Assembly: GCA_017353855.1 (NCBI GenBank)
Contig: JAFMSA010000044.1
Coordinates: 1-13,463 of the forward strand
From: Alphaproteobacteria bacterium
GTDB taxonomy: Bacteria > Pseudomonadota > Alphaproteobacteria > ATCC43930 > CGMCC-115725
DNA: 13,463 bases
Reading direction: 5' to 3'
Shown here: piece after piece, positions 6,018 through 13,413 of the stretch
How positions within the stretch are numbered: the stretch's first letter is position 1
How the letters are laid out: every line of letters begins with the position of its first letter
Notes under the pieces: generated by a model
What the model saw: only the letters and a program-made list of their open reading frames with translations
Databases searched by the model: none
Told to the model about the DNA's origin: nothing
Translations under genes and position numbers: made by a program

Positions 6018-6719
6018 ATGACTTCTGGTGTCGATCCAAAGCTGATGTCGCGCACCAAGGCGATCCTCTACGCAATAGGCTCGCCTCTGGCGCTTGTGGC
6101 ACTGGTCTTCCTGCCAGTAGGCAGGATCGATTGGGCTCCCGGCTGGATCTTCATCGCGGTCCTTGCCGCGGTCTTCGGTCTTTCTGCGCTGCTGCTAGCG
6201 CGCGTGAATCCGATGATCTACCGCGCCCGCAGCCGCTTTCAACCGGGCACCAAGAAATGGGACCTGATCCTGCTCGCGGTCATGCTCCCGGTCATAATTG
6301 TTGAAATCCCTCTCGCGACGCTCGACGCTGGCCGGATGGGATGGTCGGACGTACCGTTATGGGTCGTTCTGATTGGCTATGTCCTGCTTATCGGCGGCAT
6401 CGCGGTCACAACCTGGGCTCAGGCCATCAATCCATTCTTCGAGCCAGGCGTCCGCATCCAGAAGGAGCGCGCCCAGCAGGTGATCACGTCTGGGCCGTAC
6501 AGATTCGTCCGCCATCCCGGCTACAGTGCGGCGATAACAATGTTCATCGCAATTCCGCTCACGCTGGCCTCCTGGTGGGCCTTGCTGCCGGCTGTGCTGG
6601 CGATCGCGCTGTTGGTCGTCCGAACGGGACTGGAGGATGGCCTGCTACACGCCGAACTGTCCGGCTATACCGACTATGCTCGGCGAACACGTTATAGGCT
6701 CTTGCCGGGCCTTTGGTGA
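6018..6719 (+). CDS. Isoprenylcysteine carboxyl methyltransferase (ICMT)/PEMT-family membrane methyltransferase
   Basis: The 233-residue product has about five predicted membrane segments (near residues 15-34, 42-61, 83-101, 113-135 and 170-202). It carries the family signature GPYRFVRHPGYSAA (159-172) and a C-terminal region with an E-x7-L-x-GYxxYxxRTRYRLLPGLW pattern (206-233), typical of the SAM-dependent ICMT/phospholipid methyltransferase superfamily. The NPFFEP sequence (138-143) before the signature is also usual. Bacterial members methylate lipids or small hydrophobic substrates; the substrate here is unknown, and prenylated-protein methylation is not implied. The start at 6018 has the ribosome site AAAGGGGAC (6003-6011). 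Length is normal and the frame undamaged. It is the second gene of a likely operon with the 92-aa membrane protein. Confidence 0.88.
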   Translation: MTSGVDPKLMSRTKAILYAIGSPLALVALVFLPVGRIDWAPGWIFIAVLAAVFGLSALLLARVNPMIYRARSRFQPGTKKWDLILLAVMLPVIIVEIPLATLDAGRMGWSDVPLWVVLIGYVLLIGGIAVTTWAQAINPFFEPGVRIQKERAQQVITSGPYRFVRHPGYSAAITMFIAIPLTLASWWALLPAVLAIALLVVRTGLEDGLLHAELSGYTDYARRTRYRLLPGLW

Positions 6720-6728
6720 CGGCAGGTA

Positions 6729-6742
6729 CCGGCCAAGGCCGG
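6729..6742 (+). terminator. Short G/C hairpin after the ICMT-family gene
   Basis: CCGGC-CAAG-GCCGG (within 6729-6742) lies ten bases after the stop codon. There is no T-run, so it is at best a weak or factor-dependent terminator. Confidence 0.25.
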
Positions 6743-6800
6743 CGAATTAGTGACGCCATGCCGGGTAACTTCGCGAGAATGTGTCGAGGACGAGGAGTGA

Positions 6801-6869
6801 CGCCAGCGCGGCGCATGTGATCGGCCGTTTCGAGCAGCGCCCTCGTGAGGCGACCGCGTGCGCCCATCG
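6801..6869 (-). pseudogene. HigA/NadS-like antitoxin N-terminal remnant
   Basis: On the - strand an ATG at 6869 begins MGARGRLTRALLETADHMRR-AGV, very like the N-terminus of Xre-type antitoxins (pattern RLTKALLETADDMRRVGV). A possible continuation in another frame (THSREVTRHG, compare THEKITMRHLG) follows, but the helix-turn-helix domain and any partner toxin are missing. The identification rests on about 20 residues. Confidence 0.4.
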
Positions 6870-6971
6870 AACAAGCCGACGCCACTGTTCCGGTGCACCG
6901 CCACGGAAGCGATGAACATTCTCCTGATCGGCGTAAAACAGTATCTATTCGCTTGCGGAGTTTAGTACAGC

Positions 6972-7060
6972 CAATACAGATCTTCGGCGAGCTCAACAAA
7001 CACGTCCTGAAACCGGCCGTGCTGGAGATTTAAGCGCTCGCTGCATTTACGTGTTGCCGA
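6972..7060 (+). pseudogene. Plasmid replication initiator (Rep) remnant
   Basis: The + strand encodes IQIFGELNKHVLKPAVLEI, then a TAA (7031-7033), then ALAAFTC in the same frame. The pattern F-x-x-L-N-x-x-V-L-x-P-A-V-x-E-I-N-x-L matches the segment between the winged-helix domains of Rep_3/RepA-type initiators, with the expected Asn codon (AAC) apparently changed to TAA. Sequence on either side no longer reads as a Rep protein. Together with the nearby antitoxin and helix-turn-helix remnants it points to an old plasmid or integrative element. The call rests on a short motif. Confidence 0.4.
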
Positions 7061-7723
7061 TCAATGATCAGCCTGGACGCCAGGATACAGTTCTTGTTCT
7101 CCGGCTGCTCAGGTCAGGCCCGGTCATCGGAGGAAAGGCAGCCGGGGTTGAAGGGCACCGGAAAGGCGACCCGTTGCTAGAGCCGCTCGTCGCGGCGTGG
7201 CACGCCGATACGCAGCTGGCCTGGTGAGATCCGGCCTGTCACCGACCACCGCTGCAATACAGCTGGTGCTCGGGCGACCACCGTGTGTCGCGAGGCAACC
7301 GGACCGGCATTGAGCGAATGCTGTAAATCGTCTGATCCGGCGGGCGCGTTCAATTATAAGCGACGCTATGCCCCCCTCTTGGACGGCGGATGCCGCCCCT
7401 CGGGAGCCGCGCTCGTCGCCGGATTCGCGACCGCGTCGGGCTCCGATCTCCTTTGATCGCGAAAATAGCGACACTTCCAGGCGCGCTTTTCCATCCCGTT
7501 TGTCGTAAAGCAGGCGGCGAATATAGTGGTCTGGATGGTGCGTTCCTGATGAATTGCTGGCTTCGCCGGTAAGGGCGGTTCCGGAATGCACGGGCATGCA
7601 CCCGCAACTCATCCGGGAACTGCCGCACCCGTCATCGACTCAATCACAATTCCGCGTGGGTATTCCGGGAGATTTAGAGTTTTCACCCTAACACCTGGCC
7701 ACAGGCATTGAACGGGAATAGCT
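7061..7723. other. Gene-poor stretch before the helicase gene
   Basis: About 660 bases in which no frame shows sustained codon bias or a family I recognise. Two - strand ORFs (7124-7612 and 7350-7628) are arginine-rich and look like chance frames. The promoter of the helicase gene should lie near the right end, but no clear -35/-10 pair was recognised. Direct evidence for any function is absent. Confidence 0.4.
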
Positions 7724-10249
7724 ATGGAAGCAGCGCCGACGAAAGTACAGGTCGCCACGAAGTCCGGAAAGCGGCCGCGCAAAACCGCGGCTGTCGCAGC
7801 GAAGCAGCGCAAGCTCTCTCGCACCCGTGCACCCGCGGATCTTTCGGCGCTTGAGTGGCAGCGCGGCTTGCGCCGCCAATTCGGACGCGAGCAGGCTTTC
7901 GGGCTTGAGAATCTGACGGGCGAACCCTTCTTCTCCGAATTTCGTGTCACCAATCCTGCTTCGAGAACGAGCTATCGCGTCGTGATTCGTGGTTTGGGGC
8001 CCGGCGGCAACTTCTGCTCTTGCCCTGACTACGCAACGAGCGAATTGGGCACTTGCAAGCACATCGAGTTCACGCTTGGCCAACTCGAGAAGAAACGCGG
8101 CGCCAGGGCAGCTTTTGCGCGGGGCTATCAGCCTGCCTTTTCGGAGCTTTATTTGCACAATGACGGCAAACGTCGCGTGCACTTCCGCGCCGGAACAGAT
8201 TGTCCATCTTCTTTGAGAGAAGCCGCCGGAGCGCTGTTTGACATGGCACATGACGGGGTGCTGCCGGACGATCGCCTGCACGAACTCGACCGTTTCCTGG
8301 CGGTGGCATGGAAATCCGGGCACGAGTTCCGAGCTTACGACGATGCGCTTAATTTTGTCGCGGGACGGCGCGATGCCGACTGGCGGGCAGCCAGGCTCGA
8401 GCACCTCTTCCCGAAAGGCGCCGCCGACCCTGAATTCGCGTCGCTGCTGAAGGTGCCGCTTTATCCCTATCAGTGCGAGGGAGCGCTGTTCGCGGTGAGG
8501 GCGGGCCGCGCATTGATCGGCGACGATATGGGGCTCGGCAAGACGATACAGGCCATTGCTGCGACCGAGATACTCTCCCGGCACTTCGGCGTTTCGAAAG
8601 TCCTGGTCGTCTGCCCAGCCTCACTCAAGTACCAGTGGCAAAGCGAGATCGCACGCTTCTCGGAGCGCCAAGGCAAGAACGCGCCGCGCGTGATTGGCGG
8701 GGGCCGGCCGCAGCGGCAGAAGGAATACGCTCTCGACGACTTCTGGAAGATCACCAATTACGAGAAGCTCAAACCCGATCTCGACCTCATCGCCGCCTGG
8801 GCGCCGGAGCTCGTAATTATCGACGAGGCGCAGCGCGTGAAGAACTGGAACACTATTGCAGCGCGCGCCCTGAAGCGCATCGACAGCCCCTATGGGATCG
8901 TGCTTACCGGGACGCCCTTGGAGAACAAGCTGGAGGAGTTGATCTCCATCGTCCAGTTCGTCGATCAGCACCGTTTGGGGCCGACTTGGAAACTGCTGCA
9001 TAAGCATCAGGTCAAGGACGAAGTCGGGCGAGTCACGGGCTATGCGGGTCTCGAAAAAATCGGCCACACGCTCGCGCCGATCATGATCCGCCGCCGCAAA
9101 TCCGAGATCCTGCAGCAATTGCCGAGCCGGCTCGACCAGAACCTTCTGGTTCCAATGACCGAGATGCAGCTGATCCATCACCACGAGAATGCCGATACGG
9201 TGGCGAGGATTGTCCAGCGTTGGCGCAAGACGGGATTTTTGTCGGAGAAGGATCAGCGGATCCTGCGTTGCGCCCTCCAGAACATGCGCATGTCGTGCAA
9301 CAGCACCTATCTCCTGGATCAGGAGACCGATCATGGCATCAAGGCCGACGAACTGGCGGCGCTCCTAACCGATCTGTTCGTCGATCCCGAGGCAAAGGCT
9401 GTAGTGTTTTCGCAATGGACGCGGACCCACGAGATCATCATTCGCCGCCTGGAGGCGCGCGGATTCGGCTACGTCATTTTCCACGGCGGCGTGCCGTCGG
9501 ACAAGCGGCCAGGACTTATCGAGCGCTTTCGCAATGATCCCGGGTGCCGTGTATTCCTGTCCACCGACGCCGGCAGCGCGGGGCTCAATCTGCAGGATGC
9601 GTCGACGGTGGTGAACATGGACCTGCCGTGGAACCCGGCGGTCCTCGAGCAGCGCATTTCGCGCATCCACCGCATGGGCCAGACCCGACCAGTGCGCGTC
9701 ATCAATTTCGTGGCCAAGGGCACGATCGAGGAAGGCATGCTCTCGGTGCTGGCGTTCAAGCGCTCGTTATCGGAAGGAGTTCTCGACGGCGGCAGTGGCG
9801 AGATTTCTCTGGGCGGCACACGCCTCAGCCGATTCATGAAGGATGTGGAGAACATTACCCGGCGTATGGGCGAGAGCGAGGCCGTGAGTCCCGCCGAGGA
9901 AATGGGAAACGGCGCTGAGACTCAAGAGGCCGGGCCGGCCGAAGATGCGAGCGCCGATGCACAGATCGGCGCTGGCGGGACTGCCGCCCCGTCCCCCAAT
10001 GGCGCCGGGGCTTCGCCGCGCGATAGCGGCGCCGATCCCTGGGCAGCCCTGGCGCAGCTCGGCGCGCAGTTTGCGGCCGCTCTGGCGGCCGCGGGTAATC
10101 GCGGCGCTCCACCACATCCGTCGATCGAGCGCGATCCTGTTACCGGAGCGCAAAACTTCAAGATGCCGCTGCCGCCGCCCGAAACCGCGAGACAGATTGC
10201 CAACGCGTTATCAGCACTCGCTGAGACGCTGCGTTCCGCGATCGGATGA
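7724..10249 (+). CDS. SNF2-family DNA helicase/ATPase with N-terminal SWIM zinc finger
   Basis: The 841-residue protein appears complete. Residues 1-35 are Lys/Arg-rich. A SWIM zinc finger follows, C98-x-C100 ... C111-x-H113 (FCSCPDY ... GTCKHIEF). The SNF2 ATPase core has Walker A GDDMGLGKT (266-274), motif II DEAQ (367-370, instead of DEAH), motif III LTGTPLEN (394-401), motif IV VFSQW (561-565), motif V STDAGSAGLNLQ (613-624) and motif VI QRISRIHRMGQ (643-653). A long Ala/Gly/Pro/Glu-rich linker (about 715-780) leads to a short conserved-looking C-terminus (WAALAQLGAQFAAALAAAGN; PPPETARQIANALSALAETL). SNF2 proteins are ATP-driven DNA translocases that remodel protein-DNA complexes, and SWIM fingers bind DNA or protein. 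In Bacillus the two parts are separate genes (ywqB, ywqA). The ribosome site is weak (GGGAA before ATG 7724). It stands alone among decayed genes. Confidence 0.93.
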   Translation: MEAAPTKVQVATKSGKRPRKTAAVAAKQRKLSRTRAPADLSALEWQRGLRRQFGREQAFGLENLTGEPFFSEFRVTNPASRTSYRVVIRGLGPGGNFCSCPDYATSELGTCKHIEFTLGQLEKKRGARAAFARGYQPAFSELYLHNDGKRRVHFRAGTDCPSSLREAAGALFDMAHDGVLPDDRLHELDRFLAVAWKSGHEFRAYDDALNFVAGRRDADWRAARLEHLFPKGAADPEFASLLKVPLYPYQCEGALFAVRAGRALIGDDMGLGKTIQAIAATEILSRHFGVSKVLVVCPASLKYQWQSEIARFSERQGKNAPRVIGGGRPQRQKEYALDDFWKITNYEKLKPDLDLIAAWAPELVIIDEAQRVKNWNTIAARALKRIDSPYGIVLTGTPLENKLEELISIVQFVDQHRLGPTWKLLHKHQVKDEVGRVTGYAGLEKIGHTLAPIMIRRRKSEILQQLPSRLDQNLLVPMTEMQLIHHHENADTVARIVQRWRKTGFLSEKDQRILRCALQNMRMSCNSTYLLDQETDHGIKADELAALLTDLFVDPEAKAVVFSQWTRTHEIIIRRLEARGFGYVIFHGGVPSDKRPGLIERFRNDPGCRVFLSTDAGSAGLNLQDASTVVNMDLPWNPAVLEQRISRIHRMGQTRPVRVINFVAKGTIEEGMLSVLAFKRSLSEGVLDGGSGEISLGGTRLSRFMKDVENITRRMGESEAVSPAEEMGNGAETQEAGPAEDASADAQIGAGGTAAPSPNGAGASPRDSGADPWAALAQLGAQFAAALAAAGNRGAPPHPSIERDPVTGAQNFKMPLPPPETARQIANALSALAETLRSAIG

Positions 10250-10277
10250 TTTTTCCCGGGCGCATCCGGAAACCCCG

Positions 10278-10719
10278 ATGGAGAACGCTATGGTTCTGCG
10301 CTGCGATGAGAAATCGCAATCCTAGGCACGGAGCGCGGGCAGTGATTATAAGTGACACGGCACGACATCGTTGTCCGGCGCCTTGGAAATAGCCACCGGC
10401 CGGGTCATCAGCCATTGTTGTCGGCGTCACCGCCCGTTAAAATCTGGAACTTCCGGGCGCAGATGAGCAGGCCGTGCCGGCCGCTCGACATCCCTCTAGC
10501 GCTGTACAAAGCGCGGCTCGTCAAAGCCTGGCTCCCTCGTTGCCCGCGCCATGACTTGCGCACTTCATGGCAACCCAAAAGCTGGTTTGGAGTGCTCGTC
10601 GACAAGCACCGGCGCCATCACAGTGCCCCTAGGCCTCAAATCCGACCTGCTGCTCTATTCAGACCCATAGTGGCGATCCGAAGCCGGAGGCGGTCCTCGA
10701 GACTATTGTGCGGCATTGC
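10278..10719 (+). pseudogene. IS630-family transposase remnant
   Basis: Four family motifs appear in order but in different frames. ENAMVLRCDEKSQS ends in TAG 10323-10325; it contains the first DDE aspartate in the CVDEKSQIQALDRTQP-type block. Next come HGTTSLSGALEIATGRVIS (10356-10412), then RLVKAWLPRCPRHDLRTSW with WFGVLVDKHRR (about 10520-10615), and DPKPEAVLETIVRHC (10675-10719), matching the usual DPKPFxWTKSADEIL tail with a deletion. The second DDE aspartate (usually MDNYxTHK) is lost: the sequence passes from LDIPLA straight to LYKARLVK. N-terminal helix-turn-helix sequence is absent. No terminal inverted repeats or TA duplication could be identified. It starts only 28 bases after the helicase stop, so an insertion or deletion may have removed whatever once followed the helicase. 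Confidence 0.65.
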
Positions 10720-11170
10720 CCTGTACGTCGCGATTGACGCCGAGACTTGTCAAATGAATCTCTTTTTCACGACACAGCGGCTCAATCGCGTGCAAGGGAC
10801 CTTGCGCAGAGGCCCCCCTTGTAGAGCCGGTCCCTGGGCTTTGGTGGATGGGAAGCGGCCATACCCGGTTTCCCTGCTGGTGATTGGATTCAGCCGGATC
10901 ATCGAAATTCAATGCGGGTGAAGATTATCATCGCTTACGGCCCCTAAAAGCACCGCAAGATAGGGAGCATGCGGGCCCCAGCCCCAGCCGATATCGACGT
11001 CCAAGACCGGTGCCCGCCGACGCACCCTACCTCCACGGGCGACGTGATCGGGCCGGGCCGCAATACGAAGGTGTCGGTCTCCGGCCTTCTCCCGCGGACA
11101 CCACCCCAATTTGTGAGGCATGACTTTTTCAAGCAGCAGATACCCGTGTACGACATAGAGTCCCGCCGCT
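10720..11170. other. Unassigned stretch after the IS630 remnant
   Basis: No frame here gives a recognisable protein. A + strand frame through 10921 covers part of the transposase remnant and then continues without family features. A - strand frame (about 10950-11170: LYVVHGYLLLEKVMPHKLGW) has a hydrophobic start but soon becomes arginine-rich. No hairpin terminator, RNA gene or repeat stood out. Confidence 0.35.
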
Positions 11171-11177
11171 CTTGCTA

Positions 11178-11600
11178 AGCTGTTTCGGCGCGATCGCAAG
11201 GGCCTGTTCCGGCATCCCTTGAAATGCACGAATCGCCCAGCCCCACCCCGACGCCGAGCGCGCCACGATAAAGAGTCCGGCCCCGCGCGATCGCACGCCA
11301 GCCAAGACAAACGCCCCGACCGCGAGGAGCGATGCCGCCTGTTAGTGCGCGTTTGAGGCGCATTGGTCGCCGCGCTGAGGTTGTCAAATGGCACGCGTAC
11401 CTCGGTCGCCGCGTCGGCGACGGCGCGCGCCTGCCTTAAATCGGTGCGCACATAGCACTTGCCGTAGCCGTGGAACAGACGGCCCAGCGCATCAGGTTGG
11501 TTCCGCAGCCGATTAGTGATGCGCGAGGTCCGGCGTGCTCGCTGATCCCCATCTCCGCCTCGCCGTCGCCGACCGCTACGACAACGGAATGGCGGCCAAC
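11178..11600 (-). pseudogene. Degenerate coding-like strip, possibly two overlapping genes
   Basis: Three - strand segments have protein-like sequence with G/C-rich third positions. From high to low coordinate: SVVVAVGDGEAEMGISEHAG and PRASLIGCGTNLMRW (about 11465-11600); then in another frame LGRLFHGYGKCYVRTDLRQA and RAVADAATEVRVPFDNLSAA (about 11365-11490); then MRLKRALTGGIA continuing in yet another frame as SLLAVGAFVLAGVRSRGAGL-FIV and GWGWAIRAFQGMPE (about 11200-11362), which resembles the start of a small membrane protein. The last ATG overlaps the end of the previous segment (ACCAATGCG), as in an operon. I cannot name a family for any of them. At least two frameshifts would be needed, so no intact product is expected. 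Confidence 0.3.
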
Positions 11601-11683
11601 TTGGATTCCACGGAACAGAATCCAGCCAACGCCGATTTATAGCTAGATCACTAATGGATCGCGCCGCAGCGTCAGCGAGTTCG

Positions 11684-11731
11684 GTCGATCGACTCCGTCA
11701 GGGAAGATTCGATCGATTCCGGTGTCGAATC
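11684..11731. promoter_or_regulatory. Cluster of palindromes upstream of the 267-aa gene
   Basis: GTCGATCGAC (11684-11693) is a perfect 10-bp palindrome, TCGATCGA (11709-11716) a second, and GATTCGA (11706-11712) with TCGAATC (11725-11731) forms a 7+7 dyad. A further CGATCGAT (11801-11808) overlaps the start codon. This could be a regulator site or chance, since GATCG-type words are common in G/C-rich genomes. Confidence 0.25.
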
Positions 11732-11806
11732 AGTGAGCGCCTGACCATCGGAGCGCCGGGCTGCAACGTGGAACTGACGCCGGCGCTGATCGGGAGGATA
11801 CGATCG

Positions 11807-12610
11807 ATGACAGATAAATACGAAACGCAGCGCCGCGCGCTGTTGTCAAACCCGAGCTGGGCCGGAATCTCAGATGAGGTTCGCAAGACCATCGTCGAGG
11901 CCGAGATCACGCTCGGCGCGAGCCGCTCCAAGCGCAACATCGACGATTGGGTGCTGATCGGCCATGCCTGTTTCGATCTTCAGCAGGCCGCGGTACGCCG
12001 GTCCCACAGCACCAACACCAACGGCCGCAGCTATGCTGACGCCTATAAATTGCTTGCACCACCGCATTTGCGTGACATGGACAAATCAAATCGGCGCAAG
12101 GTGATCCAACTCTATCAGAACGGCGAGGAAATCCGCGCATGGTACTTCGACAAGGAGGTCAACAGCGAAAGCGACCGCGACCGGATGCAGCACCCGCAAA
12201 CGATTCTCGCCAGGTTCGACGCCTATCACCAGCAGCGGGCACTAAAGGGGGACGATCGCCCGGACGAGCCGGGCAATGCCAGGAAGCCTCCGGCCGAGGA
12301 GCGCCGCAGGCGCGCCCAGGCCAGCGCGACCGGCGAGGCGATTCGCGATCTGCGCAACGCCGCCGCCGGGCGCCTCGGCAGCAGTGCCCAGCTCGTGCTC
12401 GATCTCAGTCCCGAAGGACGAATCCATAGCTGGGAGACGCTGATCGGCGTCCACGGATTCGATCCGGTCATCGACCTGTTCAAGCTCGGACTCGACCGTA
12501 GCGAGCCGCGGCTTCTGGCCGATCACATCGACGAACTGCTCGACATCGTCGAGGCCATCGCTTTGCAGATAGAGGACGAGGGCGGAGCCTGGGAAGAGGA
12601 TGAGGGCTAA
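11807..12610 (+). CDS. Uncharacterised soluble protein (267 aa)
   Basis: I chose ATG 11807 because GGGAGGA (11792-11798) sits at ideal distance and the protein becomes regular from there (MTDKYETQRRALLSNPSWAG). The in-frame upstream extension to 11654 has Ser/Arg-rich sequence and crosses palindromes. Residues 1-140 look globular (EAEITLGASRSKRNIDDWVL, GRSYADAYKLLAPPHLRDMD, NRRKVIQLYQNGEEIRAWYF). Residues 145-180 are a charged, likely disordered linker with RRRR. Residues 185-250 form a second helical part (SAQLVLDLSPEGRIHSWETL, FDPVIDLFKLGLD, LLADHIDELLDIVEAIALQI), and the tail is acidic (EDEGGAWEEDEG). There are no membrane segments or signal peptide. I do not recognise a family. Its undamaged frame and codon use suggest that it is expressed. 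The basic linker and two-part layout could suit a plasmid- or DNA-associated protein (inference only). Confidence 0.75.
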   Translation: MTDKYETQRRALLSNPSWAGISDEVRKTIVEAEITLGASRSKRNIDDWVLIGHACFDLQQAAVRRSHSTNTNGRSYADAYKLLAPPHLRDMDKSNRRKVIQLYQNGEEIRAWYFDKEVNSESDRDRMQHPQTILARFDAYHQQRALKGDDRPDEPGNARKPPAEERRRRAQASATGEAIRDLRNAAAGRLGSSAQLVLDLSPEGRIHSWETLIGVHGFDPVIDLFKLGLDRSEPRLLADHIDELLDIVEAIALQIEDEGGAWEEDEG

Positions 12611-12650
12611 ACAGCGAGCCCGCTGCCATGACGAAGCGCCCGGCAGGCTA

Positions 12651-12767
12651 ATGCTGATCGGTATGAAGAACGATTTCGAGCGGAAGCGCGCCGCCGCGAC
12701 CAAGCGGACCATTGAATATGCCTACGCCCATTGTGGCGTGAAGGAAAGGCAGATGCTGACGAAGTGA
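12651..12767 (+). CDS. Possible 38-aa ORF
   Basis: ATG 12651 to TGA 12765-12767 encodes MLIGMKNDFERKRAAATKRT-IEYAYAHCGVKERQMLTK with codon use like the preceding gene, 40 bases after its stop. The start could also be the inner ATG at 12663. No strong ribosome site is seen. It may be a small real gene of the same operon or the 5' end of a truncated one. Confidence 0.3.
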   Translation: MLIGMKNDFERKRAAATKRTIEYAYAHCGVKERQMLTK

Positions 12768-13183
12768 ACGCAAGCTGAAGCTGTCGAGATTAGTATCTGA
12801 GCAGCTTATACATTCATCATGATGCACAACCTGCGCCGTCCTCGATCCGCACCGGCAACGGCACTCGACATTTCCTTGTAAACATCCGTTTCTGCGGCAT
12901 CCGCCAAGGGCGACACTGAATGTGCCGCCATTCTGGAAAGCCCGGGAGTTGCAGAGGCTCTATTTCATGCGGTGGGTGCGCCGGAGCGAATGTCTGGAAT
13001 GCGTCGCCCCATGCCATTCCGGGCAGGGTGGACGTCTCCTCGGCAATTTCGGAAGGCTGGGAAGTGAAGCAAGGGCTCGATCGGTTCGCAGCAATACCAC
13101 CGCGTTTGCCGCCGCTGAGGCTGCTCCGACGCTCGTTGGACGACCGGCGTTCAGAATGTCGTTAATGTCGCCAGCCAGACTCC
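12768..13183. other. Stretch without a recognisable gene
   Basis: About 400 bases with only short or arginine/serine-rich frames. A + strand frame (12922-13221) and its overlapping neighbours show no family features. CATCATGATG (12817-12826) is a small palindrome of no clear meaning. Confidence 0.35.
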
Positions 13184-13413
13184 GTGACGACCCAAGCTGG
13201 TGCCCTCAAGGCGTTCAGTGATGTCAGTTCCGGCCGTACCATGGAATGGCTGGGCCTGGACATTGCTCGTCTATGCGAAGGGGACACGCTGGTAGTGGTA
13301 TGTCTTAAGTGCCTCGGCCGTTCACTCGGCAAGTTGTTGACCACGTCAGCGAGCGCGGCATCGCCCGCTCAGCCTGGAGGAAGGGCTACAGGTCACTGGA
13401 AATTCGCTCCAGG
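13184..13413 (+). pseudogene. Serine recombinase (Tn3-type resolvase/invertase) remnant
   Basis: The frame from 13184 reads AGALKAFSDVSSGRTMEWLG, LDIARLCEGDTLVVV-CLKCLGRSLGKLL, then continues one frame over as VVDHVSERGIARSAWRKGYR-SLEIRS to TAG at 13411-13413. This matches the central part of TnpR/Hin-type catalytic domains (AGCxxIFxDxxSGR, GDTLVVWKLDRLGRS, ERGIxFRSL). The N-terminal GYARVS block with the catalytic serine is missing. The D-R of the DRLGR motif is replaced by K-C, and a frameshift lies near 13330. The C-terminal helix-turn-helix is absent. It is therefore inactive debris of a transposon or integrative element. Confidence 0.6.

Noticed and set aside
8621..9334. 237-residue - strand ORF inside the helicase gene
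   Set aside because: Antisense shadow of the SNF2 core, whose motifs are unambiguous.
10352..10921. 189-residue + strand ORF as a real gene
   Set aside because: Part of it is one frame of the IS630 transposase remnant (RLVKAWL, WFGVLVDK), and the rest has no coherent protein features.
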